64,000 bases of DNA from an uncultured Lachnospiraceae bacterium (GCA_910583835.1 CAJTYM010000014.1:1-64000); one strand, 5' to 3'. Positions 16,963 through 26,800 are shown, counted from the first letter of the stretch. A program made the numbers and translations. Notes: generated by a model from the sequence alone, not told the origin.

Positions 16963-18348
16963 TTAGAAATGCCGGACAACCTCAAAACGTTCCAGGGAAA
17001 CAGCTTCCCGCTCACCGATTCCTGCCTTACGCTTGGCAATGGCAATCTGTTCTTCCACGGTGTCTACACCGTCCAGATTGGGGAGCAGCAGCCCCCTTTT
17101 GCGCCCTTTGCTCACAACCACGCCGTATCTCTTAACATCCAGCATAGCCGGGGAGTCTATTTTCTCCATTTCACCCAGCACGTCCACGCTGATGGTCAGC
17201 CTGTCAAGTTCTGCAGGTTCCACCGGGGCAAACCTGGGGTCTTTTGTAGAGGCGCTGACGGCGTTATGGATAATCTCTTCGGCAACTGAGGAACAGGTAG
17301 CTGCAAGCGTTCCGATACAGCCCCGGAGGCTTCCCTCTTTCTTGATGGAAACAAATACTCCGGCTTTCTGTAAATACATCTCTTGCGGCAAACTTTCCGG
17401 CAGGTTTATGATTTCTCCAGTACGGATATATGTTTCAATGGTGGCCCTTGCCAACTTAACGTAAGAATCTTCCTTCTCCTGCCTCTGCGCAATCTCCTTG
17501 CGTTGTTTTTCTTCGTAACGCTCTTTAAAATTCCGTGCCTTATCCTCGCCGCATACCTGATAGCAGCAAACTCCATATCCAACGCCAAACGGTCCCTCGT
17601 AGGACAGACGTTTGGCTTCCACTTTTGTCCTGTCCAGTGTACCTGCCATAATCGTAAAGGAGCGGTGCCCGCATTCCCCTGCCTTCTCACAGAAATCCTC
17701 TGAAAAATCAAAGAGGTCCATAAATGCCCCTGTTTCCATAACATCCATAATACGGCTGTCATATTCCGGTCCCTCTTTGCGGTAGCCGTAAGGTCCTTCT
17801 TCTTTCAGCCGGTGGGACAAATCGCCGCTGGCAATTATTACCGTTTGCCGGTTAAGGAAATCCGCCGTTTCCCGAATCGCTTGTCCGAGTTCATAGTGGG
17901 TGGTAAGGGAACAGCCGGAAAGCCCAATTCGTACCAACTGGTAATCCTGCCAGTATTGATTCACAAAAAAGAGCGGGACCATCGTGCCATGGTCCAGGGA
18001 TTTGCCCCGCTGCCCAAGCATTCCGGCAGGAAGATTCTTATTATCCGCCAGCTGGCAGAGTTTATCTGTAAATTCCGTATCATAGAATACTTTCATTCCT
18101 ACATGGCTTGCCCCAAACTGCCCGAAATCGCCTTTGGCTTCCTTTCCGGGAGAAATATGAAAGTAATCCGCATACATTGTCTGATGCGGGGAGATGAGGA
18201 TAATCGTCTCCGGCTTTAGCATACCGATTCTCCTGGCAATCTCATGAAAGGCGTTGATGGTATCCTGTATGGCTCTTTCCTGCCCTTTTCCGATATCCGG
18301 TATGATAAGCGGCGGGTGGGGAACCATGAATGCTGCAGTTATTCCCAT
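16963..18348 (-). CDS. AmmeMemoRadiSam fusion: MEMO/class III dioxygenase-like plus AMMECR1 domain
   Basis: 461 residues from the ATG at 18348, chosen because AAGGAGAG lies seven bases upstream; the frame is open to 18489 but without such a site. Residues 1-260 are the AmrB/extradiol-dioxygenase-like domain (VPHPPLIIPDIGKGQE, ILISPHQTMYADYF, IIASGDLSHRL, with likely metal-binding histidines). From about 285 the AMMECR1 domain follows, with the hallmark LRGCIGTL. The fusion of components B and A is known in Clostridia. It is followed by amrS, 113 bases on. The biochemical role of the system is not established; neither domain shows a missing key motif. Confidence 0.85.
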   Translation of the reverse strand: MGITAAFMVPHPPLIIPDIGKGQERAIQDTINAFHEIARRIGMLKPETIILISPHQTMYADYFHISPGKEAKGDFGQFGASHVGMKVFYDTEFTDKLCQLADNKNLPAGMLGQRGKSLDHGTMVPLFFVNQYWQDYQLVRIGLSGCSLTTHYELGQAIRETADFLNRQTVIIASGDLSHRLKEEGPYGYRKEGPEYDSRIMDVMETGAFMDLFDFSEDFCEKAGECGHRSFTIMAGTLDRTKVEAKRLSYEGPFGVGYGVCCYQVCGEDKARNFKERYEEKQRKEIAQRQEKEDSYVKLARATIETYIRTGEIINLPESLPQEMYLQKAGVFVSIKKEGSLRGCIGTLAATCSSVAEEIIHNAVSASTKDPRFAPVEPAELDRLTISVDVLGEMEKIDSPAMLDVKRYGVVVSKGRKRGLLLPNLDGVDTVEEQIAIAKRKAGIGEREAVSLERFEVVRHF

Positions 18349-18504
18349 TGTTTCACTCTCCTTGTAAGTTCTGTTTTCATTGTAATACACATGAAAAATT
18401 ATGTCAACGGAAGAGACTCCTAGATGCATTCTCCGTGTCGATTCTGCCCTCCAGGCTTTTGCCAGATGGTTTTGAAAGTTCTTAAGCATAGGCTTTTTTA
18501 TCCG

Positions 18505-21162
18505 TCACTTAACGGCAACATGAATTCGTTTTGAAATATACAGCCCAACTATGATAATGATTGCTGTTAAGCTCACGATTATTCCTTCGTTTAGCAGAGG
18601 CGTATTATATTCCAAAATAATATTATGTTTCCCCGGCTCAAGAACTATTGACATAAACATCGTATCCGTATTATAAATCTTCTTTTTTTGTCCATCTACA
18701 TACGCCGTCCAGCCAATGCTATAGGGTACGCTGAATTGAAGTATTTTTTTATCTTCAACTTCAATAGTAGCGCTAATAGAATTTGTGTCCACAACAAATT
18801 TTTCAAACTTTCCTTCCAGCATATCCGCTTTATATAGATTATACTTTTCCATCGGATAAGCAAATAGTTTTATGCTATCAAAGCTGAATATTCCTGCATT
18901 TGGAAATGCAATCGAACAATTCTTCAATCCTTCCGCAGAATATCCTAAATTTATAGTTACATCATCGCCAACATAGTATTGATTCTTTTCGCTCAACAAT
19001 GTAAATTGTTTTCCTGCACCTTCCATGTTCACCCAGCACCGATTCGCCCAACTCCCATTTATAATCCTTAAACCGTTAAAGACAAGATATGTCTCTGCAT
19101 TTTTCAGACTATGAAATGTCAGATTTACCTTTCCTCCGCCTTCATTTACCTGAATTTTGCCTTCGCTCAACTGAACATTTTCTGTACTGGAAATTCCAAA
19201 TGGCACTTGTACATAATTATTTTGATATTCGATTTCTTGAATGCCCTCTATACTTTCCCCAAGTACCGCCCCCTGAATAAGCGCTTCCTGCCGTTCTAAA
19301 GCGGAAAGAGCATCATACTCCTCCTTATTTATTATATTAGAATATGCATATGCAATGGGCAGCGCCTGCCTGTTTACATATATATCTCCATCTTCCCCAC
19401 TAGAAAACAATTCAAAGCCATATGGCTTTAACTTTTCGCTTTTCTTGGGACAAATAAAATACTTAACAGAAAAAATGTCATTAAGTATAGCCCTTCCATC
19501 AAGTCCCGTCAATTGAAATTTGTACCGCTCCGTATTCATAGACAGTTCTTCAAACAAACGACTTACATTATCTGCCAATAAACTATTATAAACTGCAGTT
19601 CCATTATATTTGTAATAAACAGCAAAATTTGTCTCATTCCATGGTGTTTCCACCCTATAAAATGAATCATCTGCAATGTTCTTAACTTCTGAAATATAAT
19701 TTGAGTCAAAGACAGCATTAACATCTTCATCTATATATGCAGAAACAGAATCATTCAGAAGCGGATGAAAACTACATATTATAAACACAGCCACAGATGC
19801 AGCCACAGAAATTAGGAGCAAACTATTCCGAAACACTTTGACACGTTTTGCGCCAGAGCATAAACATACCACCAACATCTGGAGAATTATGAGGCCTGAA
19901 GAAATGATGATGTATAAATTATTATACTTTATACCCAATAAGAAATATCCAGCGCCTAAGAATACCGTTACTATAACAATTGTTACCAGTTCCTTCATGG
20001 ATAGTTCAAAAAAATGCGGTATGGCATATGCTACGATGATTCCCAACACAAAGGCCAGCCCAAAACACCACCTGTTACTTACATATCCGCCGCCATTAAA
20101 AATTTTCCCAAAGAACGGAACCACTGAAAACAGCGCTGTTATGAAAAAAAATGCTTTTATTATCTTTGCTTTAGCGTCCTTTTTTATCAGCAATATCATG
20201 ATAGACAATAATACTATCGGCATAAAACCAGTATACATTTCATACCCTGGATTTTGTGCCGGCGAAAAAAAGCCCAATATCAAGCTTTTATAATAAGAGA
20301 TATCGTAGCAAAAAATACTGCCGACATTTTGGCTGCTGTCTCCCGAACGGCAGCTATTTAAAAATGCATATATTCCAGGCAGCCATGCAAAAGCTGCCAA
20401 TAATATTCCTAACAGATAAGATCCGGCAAGCATACATCCCTCAGAAAAGAATTCTGCAATATGTTTATGGAACAATTTGGGCGCTAATCTGACAAAGCAA
20501 TATACTACTACAAGAACAGAGATTATATATCCCAGATACCAACTGATAATAAAAAGTATACATGACGAAATTGTTAAAGTACGGATTTTTCTCTCTTCCA
20601 GAGCACGTTCTACACCAATTAAACACAAAGGAAAGTAAATCAAATAGTATATAAATAAAAGATATCTGCTAACCGCGAACAGGGCAAAGCCACAAAATAA
20701 ATACACAAGGGCACCCGCCACTGACGCGAATCTGCCGGAAATTTTTATATATTTGCAATACTTTAAAAATACGATACCTGCAATATATAAAAGCGCCATA
20801 CTTACAAATTCATAAAATATTGGATAATACGCTTCCGGGCATAGAACACCTAATAACACAATCGGGTATTTCGTAATATATATAATGGTATCCATCCCAA
20901 ACCCGGTATTATAGTCAATTAGCGGTATTTCGCATGTTCCTTTTACGAACAGATTATGCAGAAATTCTTTCATATGAGTTATTTGCTGTACGACAGAGGG
21001 GTAGCCCTGTATATAAGCATCTCCCTGATATAGCAAGGATTTCCCCGCACTATGAAAACACCACAACAAAAGAACTGCCAAAACAAAAAAAATCCCCGAA
21101 AACAAAGCATAAGGCTCTATTTCACTTTTCCTGCTCCCGCTCAACTCCCGATATTTAATCAT
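18505..21162 (-). CDS. YfhO-family multi-spanning membrane protein
   Basis: 885 residues. A dozen or so hydrophobic segments fill the first 470 residues and one ends the protein. Between them is a large extracytoplasmic region with tyrosine-rich strands (about 480-850). The arrangement, and the C-terminal YSIGWTAYVDG then PGKHNIILEYNTP, are typical of YfhO/DUF-type glycosyltransferase-like proteins of Firmicutes, which in Bacillus and Listeria help decorate lipoteichoic acid. It is the last gene of a four-gene operon with three transferase genes, so it probably takes part in exporting or adding sugars to a surface polymer. The sugar and acceptor cannot be told. Confidence 0.8.
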   Translation of the reverse strand: MIKYRELSGSRKSEIEPYALFSGIFFVLAVLLLWCFHSAGKSLLYQGDAYIQGYPSVVQQITHMKEFLHNLFVKGTCEIPLIDYNTGFGMDTIIYITKYPIVLLGVLCPEAYYPIFYEFVSMALLYIAGIVFLKYCKYIKISGRFASVAGALVYLFCGFALFAVSRYLLFIYYLIYFPLCLIGVERALEERKIRTLTISSCILFIISWYLGYIISVLVVVYCFVRLAPKLFHKHIAEFFSEGCMLAGSYLLGILLAAFAWLPGIYAFLNSCRSGDSSQNVGSIFCYDISYYKSLILGFFSPAQNPGYEMYTGFMPIVLLSIMILLIKKDAKAKIIKAFFFITALFSVVPFFGKIFNGGGYVSNRWCFGLAFVLGIIVAYAIPHFFELSMKELVTIVIVTVFLGAGYFLLGIKYNNLYIIISSGLIILQMLVVCLCSGAKRVKVFRNSLLLISVAASVAVFIICSFHPLLNDSVSAYIDEDVNAVFDSNYISEVKNIADDSFYRVETPWNETNFAVYYKYNGTAVYNSLLADNVSRLFEELSMNTERYKFQLTGLDGRAILNDIFSVKYFICPKKSEKLKPYGFELFSSGEDGDIYVNRQALPIAYAYSNIINKEEYDALSALERQEALIQGAVLGESIEGIQEIEYQNNYVQVPFGISSTENVQLSEGKIQVNEGGGKVNLTFHSLKNAETYLVFNGLRIINGSWANRCWVNMEGAGKQFTLLSEKNQYYVGDDVTINLGYSAEGLKNCSIAFPNAGIFSFDSIKLFAYPMEKYNLYKADMLEGKFEKFVVDTNSISATIEVEDKKILQFSVPYSIGWTAYVDGQKKKIYNTDTMFMSIVLEPGKHNIILEYNTPLLNEGIIVSLTAIIIIVGLYISKRIHVAVK

Positions 21163-21165
21163 ATC

Positions 21166-23031
21166 TTACCTTCCCAAAACTTTTTTCAATGCATGTTTAC
21201 ATGTGTATAAAAAACCATGATCTATGATACATTGTATCCCGCCTCTGACTTTTCGCGGAATAAATGTTATTTTTCTTCCTATTTTAAAGGAGGCAGAATT
21301 ATGCACACATTCCAGCTGATAGATCAAATCTCTCTTGTGTGCATTCACGAGATTAATTGTATTGCTCATTTCTATTGCGCTGTTACACACATTATCAATA
21401 TAAGCCATTATCAATTCTTTACGAAACCCTGCTCTGAACGCATATCTCCACCACTCTTTCGAATAGCAAACGCTAAGGGACTCCCAAGGTTTGATTCTGT
21501 CTGCATAATGGATAATAACAGGATGCTTTATGCCATAATCCCATTCTTCTCTGCTAAAACATTCTTGAATGCCCGGATTCGCATCATATTCACCGTCATG
21601 CAGCAAATTATATTTCGTCATTATATTATATTTAAATTGCAAATGCCGAATTTTACCGAAACAAGCGACATTAATAATATCCTGATCCTGTGATGAAAAA
21701 TTTCTCTCTAATAAAACTCTGAATTTCTCTTCTAAGTTATCTCTTCGCATCTTCTCCAGATTTATTAATAAGACGCCGGCATTTATATAATCATCCATCA
21801 CAATACCTTTTTCCTTCTCTTGTCTCCTTCTATGATCCTCAGGATAATAATATCCCGGCGCCCGAACACCGGCAACATACCTATCATCTACGCTTGTCCT
21901 ATAAAGTTCTGACAAATCATCCATTACGATCAAATCAACGTCCAAGTATATACACTTATTGACATTTTTTAATATCGTTGGTAATTGTAAGCGGTAAAAC
22001 GTAGCCGCCGTAATATGATTAATCTGCATATCAATATCCTGATATTGATTTTTCATATCTACGAAGTAAATATTGCACCTCTCATATTTCTTCATCAGTT
22101 CCAAAATGAAATCTTCTTTTTCTTTCTCAAAATCCCCTGACTTCAAAACGTAAAAATCATAAAAGGTCTTCTTTTGGGCATTCTCCAATATGGAGACCAG
22201 CGTCACGCACATAGGGACAGCATAATTATCATCCGAAGCCAAAACCACGGGAATGGTATGATCCCCCTCTGCAATCATAGTTGCATAACATTTCGCTTTT
22301 AATCCCTTGGACAATAAATAGGTTATAAATATGCCTGTTAGCCATTCTGACACAAACAAACGCTTTCCTGTCAAATCTACCCTTTTTTCAAGTTCAAACG
22401 TAATGCTGAAAAACCACTCTGCGTACTCAAAAAAGTCTTTCCTGGAAAATATAAACATATTACAAAAATATGCCTCATGGCCTTCTAAATATTTCTTTGC
22501 ATAAGGCTCAAAATCAGGATATTTTTCTTTTAATATTTCTATTGCACATTCCAAATCCGTAATATCATGATTATTTTTATAATGTTCGTACATTGACGTT
22601 CTGTAATGAGGCTTCGTACAAATAAAATCATATTTTTCGACTGCTTGTTCAACCACTGCCGGACTATAATTAATAGTATCATAGTAATCATCATCTATAT
22701 CTAAACAATCATAAACCACCTGAGGCATATCCTTAAAGATAAAATGTCTTCGATAATGCATAAACCCTATATATTCGGGATTTCCTAATTTCTCATAATT
22801 CTTCCAGGCCCAATATACCGTTGTCATCTCATTATATGTGCCGTTTTTGTCAGATATATTTTCTCCGCTGTTATCTCCAATTGTATTTTCCAACAGCCAG
22901 CGCAATTTAGGATCGTCACTGCTCATTCGCTTCAGCGCATTGTCTCTTCCGGCATGTATTGGTGTCAGTATCTCATCTTTAAATAAATAATCCGGTTTAT
23001 GATAGGATAGCAATATTTTTACTTTACTCAC
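21166..23031 (-). CDS. Bifunctional glycosyltransferase: DUF4422 plus GT8
   Basis: 621 residues. Residues 1-260 are a DUF4422 domain (KILLSYHKPDYLFKDEILTP, GFMHYRRHF), a putative glycosyltransferase module. Residues about 270-535 form a GT8 domain: IPVVLASDDNYAVPM start, DxD metal site in YLDVDLIVMD, and an HYADRIKPWE end motif. GT8 enzymes transfer hexoses from UDP- or other nucleotide sugars with retention. The last 45 residues, with SFKIGRKITFIPRK, form an amphipathic basic tail also found in the GT2 gene next door and probably bind the membrane. The start overlaps the end of that gene by four bases. Confidence 0.85.
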   Translation of the reverse strand: MSKVKILLSYHKPDYLFKDEILTPIHAGRDNALKRMSSDDPKLRWLLENTIGDNSGENISDKNGTYNEMTTVYWAWKNYEKLGNPEYIGFMHYRRHFIFKDMPQVVYDCLDIDDDYYDTINYSPAVVEQAVEKYDFICTKPHYRTSMYEHYKNNHDITDLECAIEILKEKYPDFEPYAKKYLEGHEAYFCNMFIFSRKDFFEYAEWFFSITFELEKRVDLTGKRLFVSEWLTGIFITYLLSKGLKAKCYATMIAEGDHTIPVVLASDDNYAVPMCVTLVSILENAQKKTFYDFYVLKSGDFEKEKEDFILELMKKYERCNIYFVDMKNQYQDIDMQINHITAATFYRLQLPTILKNVNKCIYLDVDLIVMDDLSELYRTSVDDRYVAGVRAPGYYYPEDHRRRQEKEKGIVMDDYINAGVLLINLEKMRRDNLEEKFRVLLERNFSSQDQDIINVACFGKIRHLQFKYNIMTKYNLLHDGEYDANPGIQECFSREEWDYGIKHPVIIHYADRIKPWESLSVCYSKEWWRYAFRAGFRKELIMAYIDNVCNSAIEMSNTINLVNAHKRDLIYQLECVHNSASFKIGRKITFIPRKVRGGIQCIIDHGFLYTCKHALKKVLGR

Positions 23032-24101
23032 CTGCAGTTCTCCTTATTTCCCTTACAATATTCTTTGACCTTAATCGGAATTGCCATTATCTTTTTTCCG
23101 ACTTTAAACGTCGTAGAATTCTTAATATTTTCATATTCCGCATTCGCCTGTTGCGCCATGATTTTTTCTCGCTCTACCTCTTTTTGTTCCCATTCATAAA
23201 TAAGCGGAACTACGCCCTCTTTATACCCAGAATCGTCAGGCATGCCTGTCCTGTCTATCAGGCTATCTGCTTCCAATAAAAGCCGCAAAACTTTATCACT
23301 TCTACTTTCCAGCCCCAAAATTATTTTGTCTTTATACTCTCTCAACATTCTGTCAACCGTTAAATAATGCAATTCTGACAATCCTTCTTCACGCGACATC
23401 GTAAGATTGTCAATGAATCCATTTAAAACCGCACAAATTCTTTCTTCGTCCCATTTCAAGTTCTGATGTCCAAAACGGTAGCAATAAGCTACTCTTGGCA
23501 GTACATAAAACCTTTTCGCTGCAATCATCGCTTTCACAAAAAAAGGAGGATCCTGAAAACGGATATACGGCGGAAAAAAGATTTCATTCTTTATTAAAAA
23601 CTCCCTATTATAGATAAAACGATAAAAGCCGTAATCAAATTGATAATCTTTATACTCAACATATCCCTCCCGTTCAAAAGTGTATTTTGTGTACACCCCC
23701 AGAAATTCCTTCCGTATCCATTGCCCATCCTTATGATCTTCACTTAAGGACCCTCCGCAGATTTGAACTCCATGTGTCGTTGCTGCTTGGTACAGATCTT
23801 CCAAAATCCGTTCGTCCAAATAATAATCATCTGGGTCCATAAATGCAACATACTCCCCTTTTGCTTCTCGGATTCCACGATTCCTGGCCGCTCCTACCCC
23901 CTTATTTTCCTGCGTTATAACCCGAATCCTTGAATCCTGCTCGCAATATGCCTCCAATAAATCTAAGGAACTATCCGTAGAACCATCATTGATACAGATC
24001 AATTCTATGTCAAAAAGCGTCTGCTCCCGAATGCTCTTTATACACTGTTCCAAATATTTTTCCATGTTATAGACAGGAATCACAACAGATATCTTCAACA
24101 T
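23028..24101 (-). CDS. Family 2 glycosyltransferase
   Basis: 357 residues. The N-terminal GT-A fold is clear: ISVVIPVYNMEKYLEQCI, ELICINDGSTDSSLDLL, GVGAARNRGI and a metal-binding DPDDYY at about 92. The second half is less conserved, with an acceptor-side region. The C-terminus TTFKVGKKIMAIPIK resembles the tail of the GT8 fusion downstream. It would transfer a sugar from a nucleotide donor to a lipid-linked or polymer acceptor at the inner face of the membrane. Overlap with the next gene (ATGA type) indicates coupled translation. Donor and acceptor unknown. Confidence 0.85.
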   Translation of the reverse strand: MLKISVVIPVYNMEKYLEQCIKSIREQTLFDIELICINDGSTDSSLDLLEAYCEQDSRIRVITQENKGVGAARNRGIREAKGEYVAFMDPDDYYLDERILEDLYQAATTHGVQICGGSLSEDHKDGQWIRKEFLGVYTKYTFEREGYVEYKDYQFDYGFYRFIYNREFLIKNEIFFPPYIRFQDPPFFVKAMIAAKRFYVLPRVAYCYRFGHQNLKWDEERICAVLNGFIDNLTMSREEGLSELHYLTVDRMLREYKDKIILGLESRSDKVLRLLLEADSLIDRTGMPDDSGYKEGVVPLIYEWEQKEVEREKIMAQQANAEYENIKNSTTFKVGKKIMAIPIKVKEYCKGNKENCR

Positions 24102-24119
24102 GTTTCCCCCTCCATACTC

Positions 24120-25181
24120 CTATAGGGTACACAAAAACTTATTATCTTCTGATGTAATAATTCTGGTTTCCTTATTCCCTTTATAAGCACCTTCCTCATA
24201 TGCTATCCCATGCTCCTTTAACGTTGTCTCAATCAATTCCACCGCATTGCATTCTCCCTGACGATTTACATCATCCACCATAATGACAAAGGAATTTTCC
24301 AAATACTCAGGTATCAGCTTCAACACATCTACCCTTGCGTAAATATTCGCATCTCCTCCAAAAGGTGCATCAATCGAAATCAAATCATACCTTCTGTCAG
24401 CCAAACTCTGAAAATTCTCATAGACCAGAACCGCTGGATCATCCAACAAAGCTTCTCTAATCAAGTTAAGACATACAATTTCTGTACTGTCAGAAAGCTT
24501 ATGCTCCTGTCCAAAGAATTCAATCCACTCTCTGTCATGCTCTACTACCCGATGGCAAACTCTTGACTCCGAATCTGCATATTGCGTAATCATGTGCGTA
24601 GACTGCCCTAATCCTAATTCCAGAATGGACTTCGGCTTTGCCTCATTCAGAGCACGATACAATGCATACAGATACTGATAACCAACTGCCCATCTTCCCG
24701 GATAGAATGAACGGTTTTCCAACCACCTTGAATGGCTGATGGCATCTCTAAACACCAATCCCCATACTGCTTCGTCTGCTGCATTGTGCGTCTTGTCTGC
24801 AACGCCGCTGATTTTTTTAATCCGAAGATTATTGTCATGAACCTCATCTCTTACCTTTTGAATATTCTGATGAGAATGATGCACTTCATCCCTTACGCCT
24901 TTTAATGTGCCAAACGAATTGTGCACCTCGTCCCGTACACCTCTTATTGTGCCAAACGAATTGTTCACCTCAACCTGTACAGCTCTTATCAATGTCAGAC
25001 ACTCCCTTATATCTGCCCGCATAAGTTCCAATTCTTTCTCACAATTCAAACAATCCACTTTCTCATTCAACTTACGGATGCTATTTCTTGTCGCTGGCAA
25101 ACACTCAAGGAGTTTCTCCTTCAAACTCATATTTTCTATCCGCCTTTCAAACGCCTTAAAAATTGTGTACATTTTCGCCAC
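24120..25181 (-). CDS. SAM-methyltransferase-like protein with tandem coiled-coil repeat
   Basis: Up to 353 residues. The start is uncertain: GTG at 25181, ATG at 25172, or ATG at 25130, the last with AAAGGCGG upstream. Residues 65-134 hold five tandem 14-residue units with core VRDEV(H/N)NS, the last degenerate; 14 residues is two heptads, so a coiled coil or multimer stalk is likely. From about 175 a class I methyltransferase-like fold follows: ILELGLGQSTHMITQYA, VVEHDREW, YDLISIDAPFGG and FVIMVDDVNR. It opens the glycan operon, so the acceptor may be a surface sugar. A lost catalytic residue cannot be judged. Confidence 0.7.
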   Translation of the reverse strand: MAKMYTIFKAFERRIENMSLKEKLLECLPATRNSIRKLNEKVDCLNCEKELELMRADIRECLTLIRAVQVEVNNSFGTIRGVRDEVHNSFGTLKGVRDEVHHSHQNIQKVRDEVHDNNLRIKKISGVADKTHNAADEAVWGLVFRDAISHSRWLENRSFYPGRWAVGYQYLYALYRALNEAKPKSILELGLGQSTHMITQYADSESRVCHRVVEHDREWIEFFGQEHKLSDSTEIVCLNLIREALLDDPAVLVYENFQSLADRRYDLISIDAPFGGDANIYARVDVLKLIPEYLENSFVIMVDDVNRQGECNAVELIETTLKEHGIAYEEGAYKGNKETRIITSEDNKFLCTL

Positions 25182-25206
25182 TTAGTACCAAAGCAATCTA
25201 ATGTGG

Positions 25207-25235
25207 ATTGTATCAGAAAAATGCACAAAAGTCAA
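25207..25235 (-). promoter_or_regulatory. Sigma-A promoter of the surface-glycan operon
   Basis: On the minus strand TTGACT (25235-25230), a 17-bp spacer, and TACAAT (25212-25207). Transcription would begin near 25200, only about 20 bases before the first possible start codon. Confidence 0.7.
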
Positions 25236-25262
25236 CAAAAACTAATGTTAAACTATATTCAA

Positions 25263-25288
25263 AACGCCTGTTTTTAGGCGTTTTTTAA
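25263..25288. terminator. Bidirectional-looking terminator below the resolvase pseudogene
   Basis: AACGCCT, a short T loop and AGGCGTT followed by TTTT on the plus strand; the minus strand also runs into TTT. It lies below the resolvase remnant and upstream of the glycan operon promoter. Confidence 0.6.
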
Positions 25289-25325
25289 GTGACAAAAAAG
25301 TACACATTTCTGCAAAAATATCTGC

Positions 25326-25657
25326 TTACAGTAACTTGGCTTTTTGGTAAACCTCTGACCTGTAACGGAACGTTGATAATGGCATTCCACAGGACTTTGC
25401 CGCTGCTGTTCCCATAAGTTTCCCCGATTTCCAGAGCTTATAGGCTTCATGGAAGCTTTCTGGCAACGGACATGGAGGTCTGCCAAAACGTACCCCTCTG
25501 GCTTTTGCTGCTGCAATCCCTTCTGCCTGACTCTACCGGACTGTTTGTCTATAAAGATGTTCTTGGCCGGAATTGACAATTCTTGGAATGCCATTGTCTG
25601 CCTGTCCTCATTCTGGTCTCGGCTGCTGACCCGGATATATCCGTATATATTTGCCAT
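25326..25657 (-). pseudogene. Serine resolvase/invertase with internal deletion and frameshift
   Basis: The ATG at 25657 opens MANIYGYIRVSSRDQNEDRQ, the N-terminus of small serine recombinases with the nucleophilic serine, and continues to IFIDKQSG. The frame then jumps: the following DNA, read one frame over, gives GIAAAKARGVRFGRPP and a resolvase-type helix-turn-helix ending at TAA (25328-25326). About 90 central residues, including the conserved arginines of the catalytic core, are missing. In the original frame the translation continues as unrelated sequence to 25274. The gene is dead and probably marks a former transposon or integrative element. Confidence 0.8.
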
Positions 25658-25693
25658 GTTTTTATATCCATCCCTTTCATTTCGCTCAGGCAC

Positions 25694-26104
25694 AAAACGC
25701 TATGGAAACGTTTCCCTGATTTTATTTTTTACCTGCCTTTGGATTCCCCATACGACCGTGCTATGTCTCTCACTCTTTCAGTAATTCCTGCGAGCGGAAA
25801 TATAAGAATCACTGGGCAGTTCACCATCTGGGCATAAAAACAGCCAGACGCCCCTGCTTCCAGAAAACCATCTGACTATATAATATTATGTTATCCAATT
25901 ATATGATTTAATCGCTTATCTATCAATATTTATTTTCTCTATAAAGTAATTTCAGTGAAACTTTCAGAACAAGCACCTCTAACTCTTGCCAAATATGCAC
26001 AACAGTACAATACTTTCTATTCCCCTTCGTCAACTATCCATGCAAGCATTTCTATTTTCCTAAATGCCCTGTGGGTGCATTGCTCGCGGGAATAACGACA
26101 AAAA
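25694..26104. other. Intergenic stretch without a convincing gene
   Basis: No ORF with a ribosome site. On the minus strand a stretch of about 40 open codons (25862 down to about 25733) reads FPLAGITERVRDIARSYGE and could be the remnant of a longer gene; I cannot name it. The right half is A/T-rich and seems empty. Confidence 0.3.
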
Positions 26105-26154
26105 ACTCCTTTTGAGCAAGAATTCTCATTTCCTGATTCTTACCCAAAAGGAGT
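26105..26154. terminator. Long interrupted hairpin after the coiled-coil gene
   Basis: ACTCCTTTTG (26105-26114) pairs perfectly with CAAAAGGAGT (26145-26154), and an inner AAGAAT/ATTCTT pair extends the stem. It lies 65 bases downstream of the minus-strand gene ending at 26219 and may terminate it; a small inverted-repeat element is the alternative. Confidence 0.45.
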
Positions 26155-26218
26155 GCTTCTTTCCCTATACAGAAACTGAAATATTTATATCGGTATCCGT
26201 TATTTAATATTCGTTGTA

Positions 26219-26800
26219 CTAGTAAAAAAGGGTATGCTGCCGCCTGTAGGCATCGTTATCTTTCTGGCTTAGCTCGCTCTCTACCTGCGCCAGTTTCTTC
26301 TCCAGTTCTTTTACCTTCTGTTCGTCCCCGGCAGCTGACTGAATCTGCTGTTCCAACTGCTGCTTCTTCTCTTTCAGCCTTTTAATTTCCTTGTCAACCC
26401 CATCCGTATTGCCGGTACATTTCTCGGCAGGTTTTCCTGAATTGTCTGCATTTACTTTCGGTCTTTTGCCATCTCCATTTTCATCAGGGCTACCCACCTT
26501 TGCCTTCGGCTGTTCCTCCTCATCCGCATTACCTGTTTTCTTGGGGTCATCATAAAAAACTTTCTGGTTACCGTTCTCATCCTTTCCTATCCGGTACAGG
26601 CCGCTGGGCTTGGCAGATGATTTTTCGCTACTGACATATTCATCATGCGAAACAGATGATTTATCCGCTGCCTTTCCGTCATTCTGCCCTTTTTTAGTTT
26701 GCTCCGCTTTTTCAGCCCTCGCAAGCGACTGTTTTTCTTTCAGCTGCTCTGCATAATTGGTCTGGGAACGATTATAACTTCCATTGATTTCCATTGACAT
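26219..26800 (-). CDS. Conserved coiled-coil protein of unknown function (FlxA/DUF6033-like)
   Basis: 193 residues from the ATG at 26800 with AAGGAGG upstream; a second ATG follows two codons later. The N-terminus (MEINGSYNRSQTNYAEQLKE) and the middle (SGLYRIGKDENGNQKVFYDD) resemble small uncharacterised Lachnospiraceae proteins. Residues about 135-180 form a strong coiled coil (repeated LKEKKQQLEQQI-type heptads) and the end is NDAYRRQHTLFY. No signal peptide or membrane segment. The coiled coil recalls FlxA-like proteins. It is followed upstream by a chemoreceptor gene on the same strand, but a link to motility is only a guess. Confidence 0.65.
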   Translation of the reverse strand: MSMEINGSYNRSQTNYAEQLKEKQSLARAEKAEQTKKGQNDGKAADKSSVSHDEYVSSEKSSAKPSGLYRIGKDENGNQKVFYDDPKKTGNADEEEQPKAKVGSPDENGDGKRPKVNADNSGKPAEKCTGNTDGVDKEIKRLKEKKQQLEQQIQSAAGDEQKVKELEKKLAQVESELSQKDNDAYRRQHTLFY

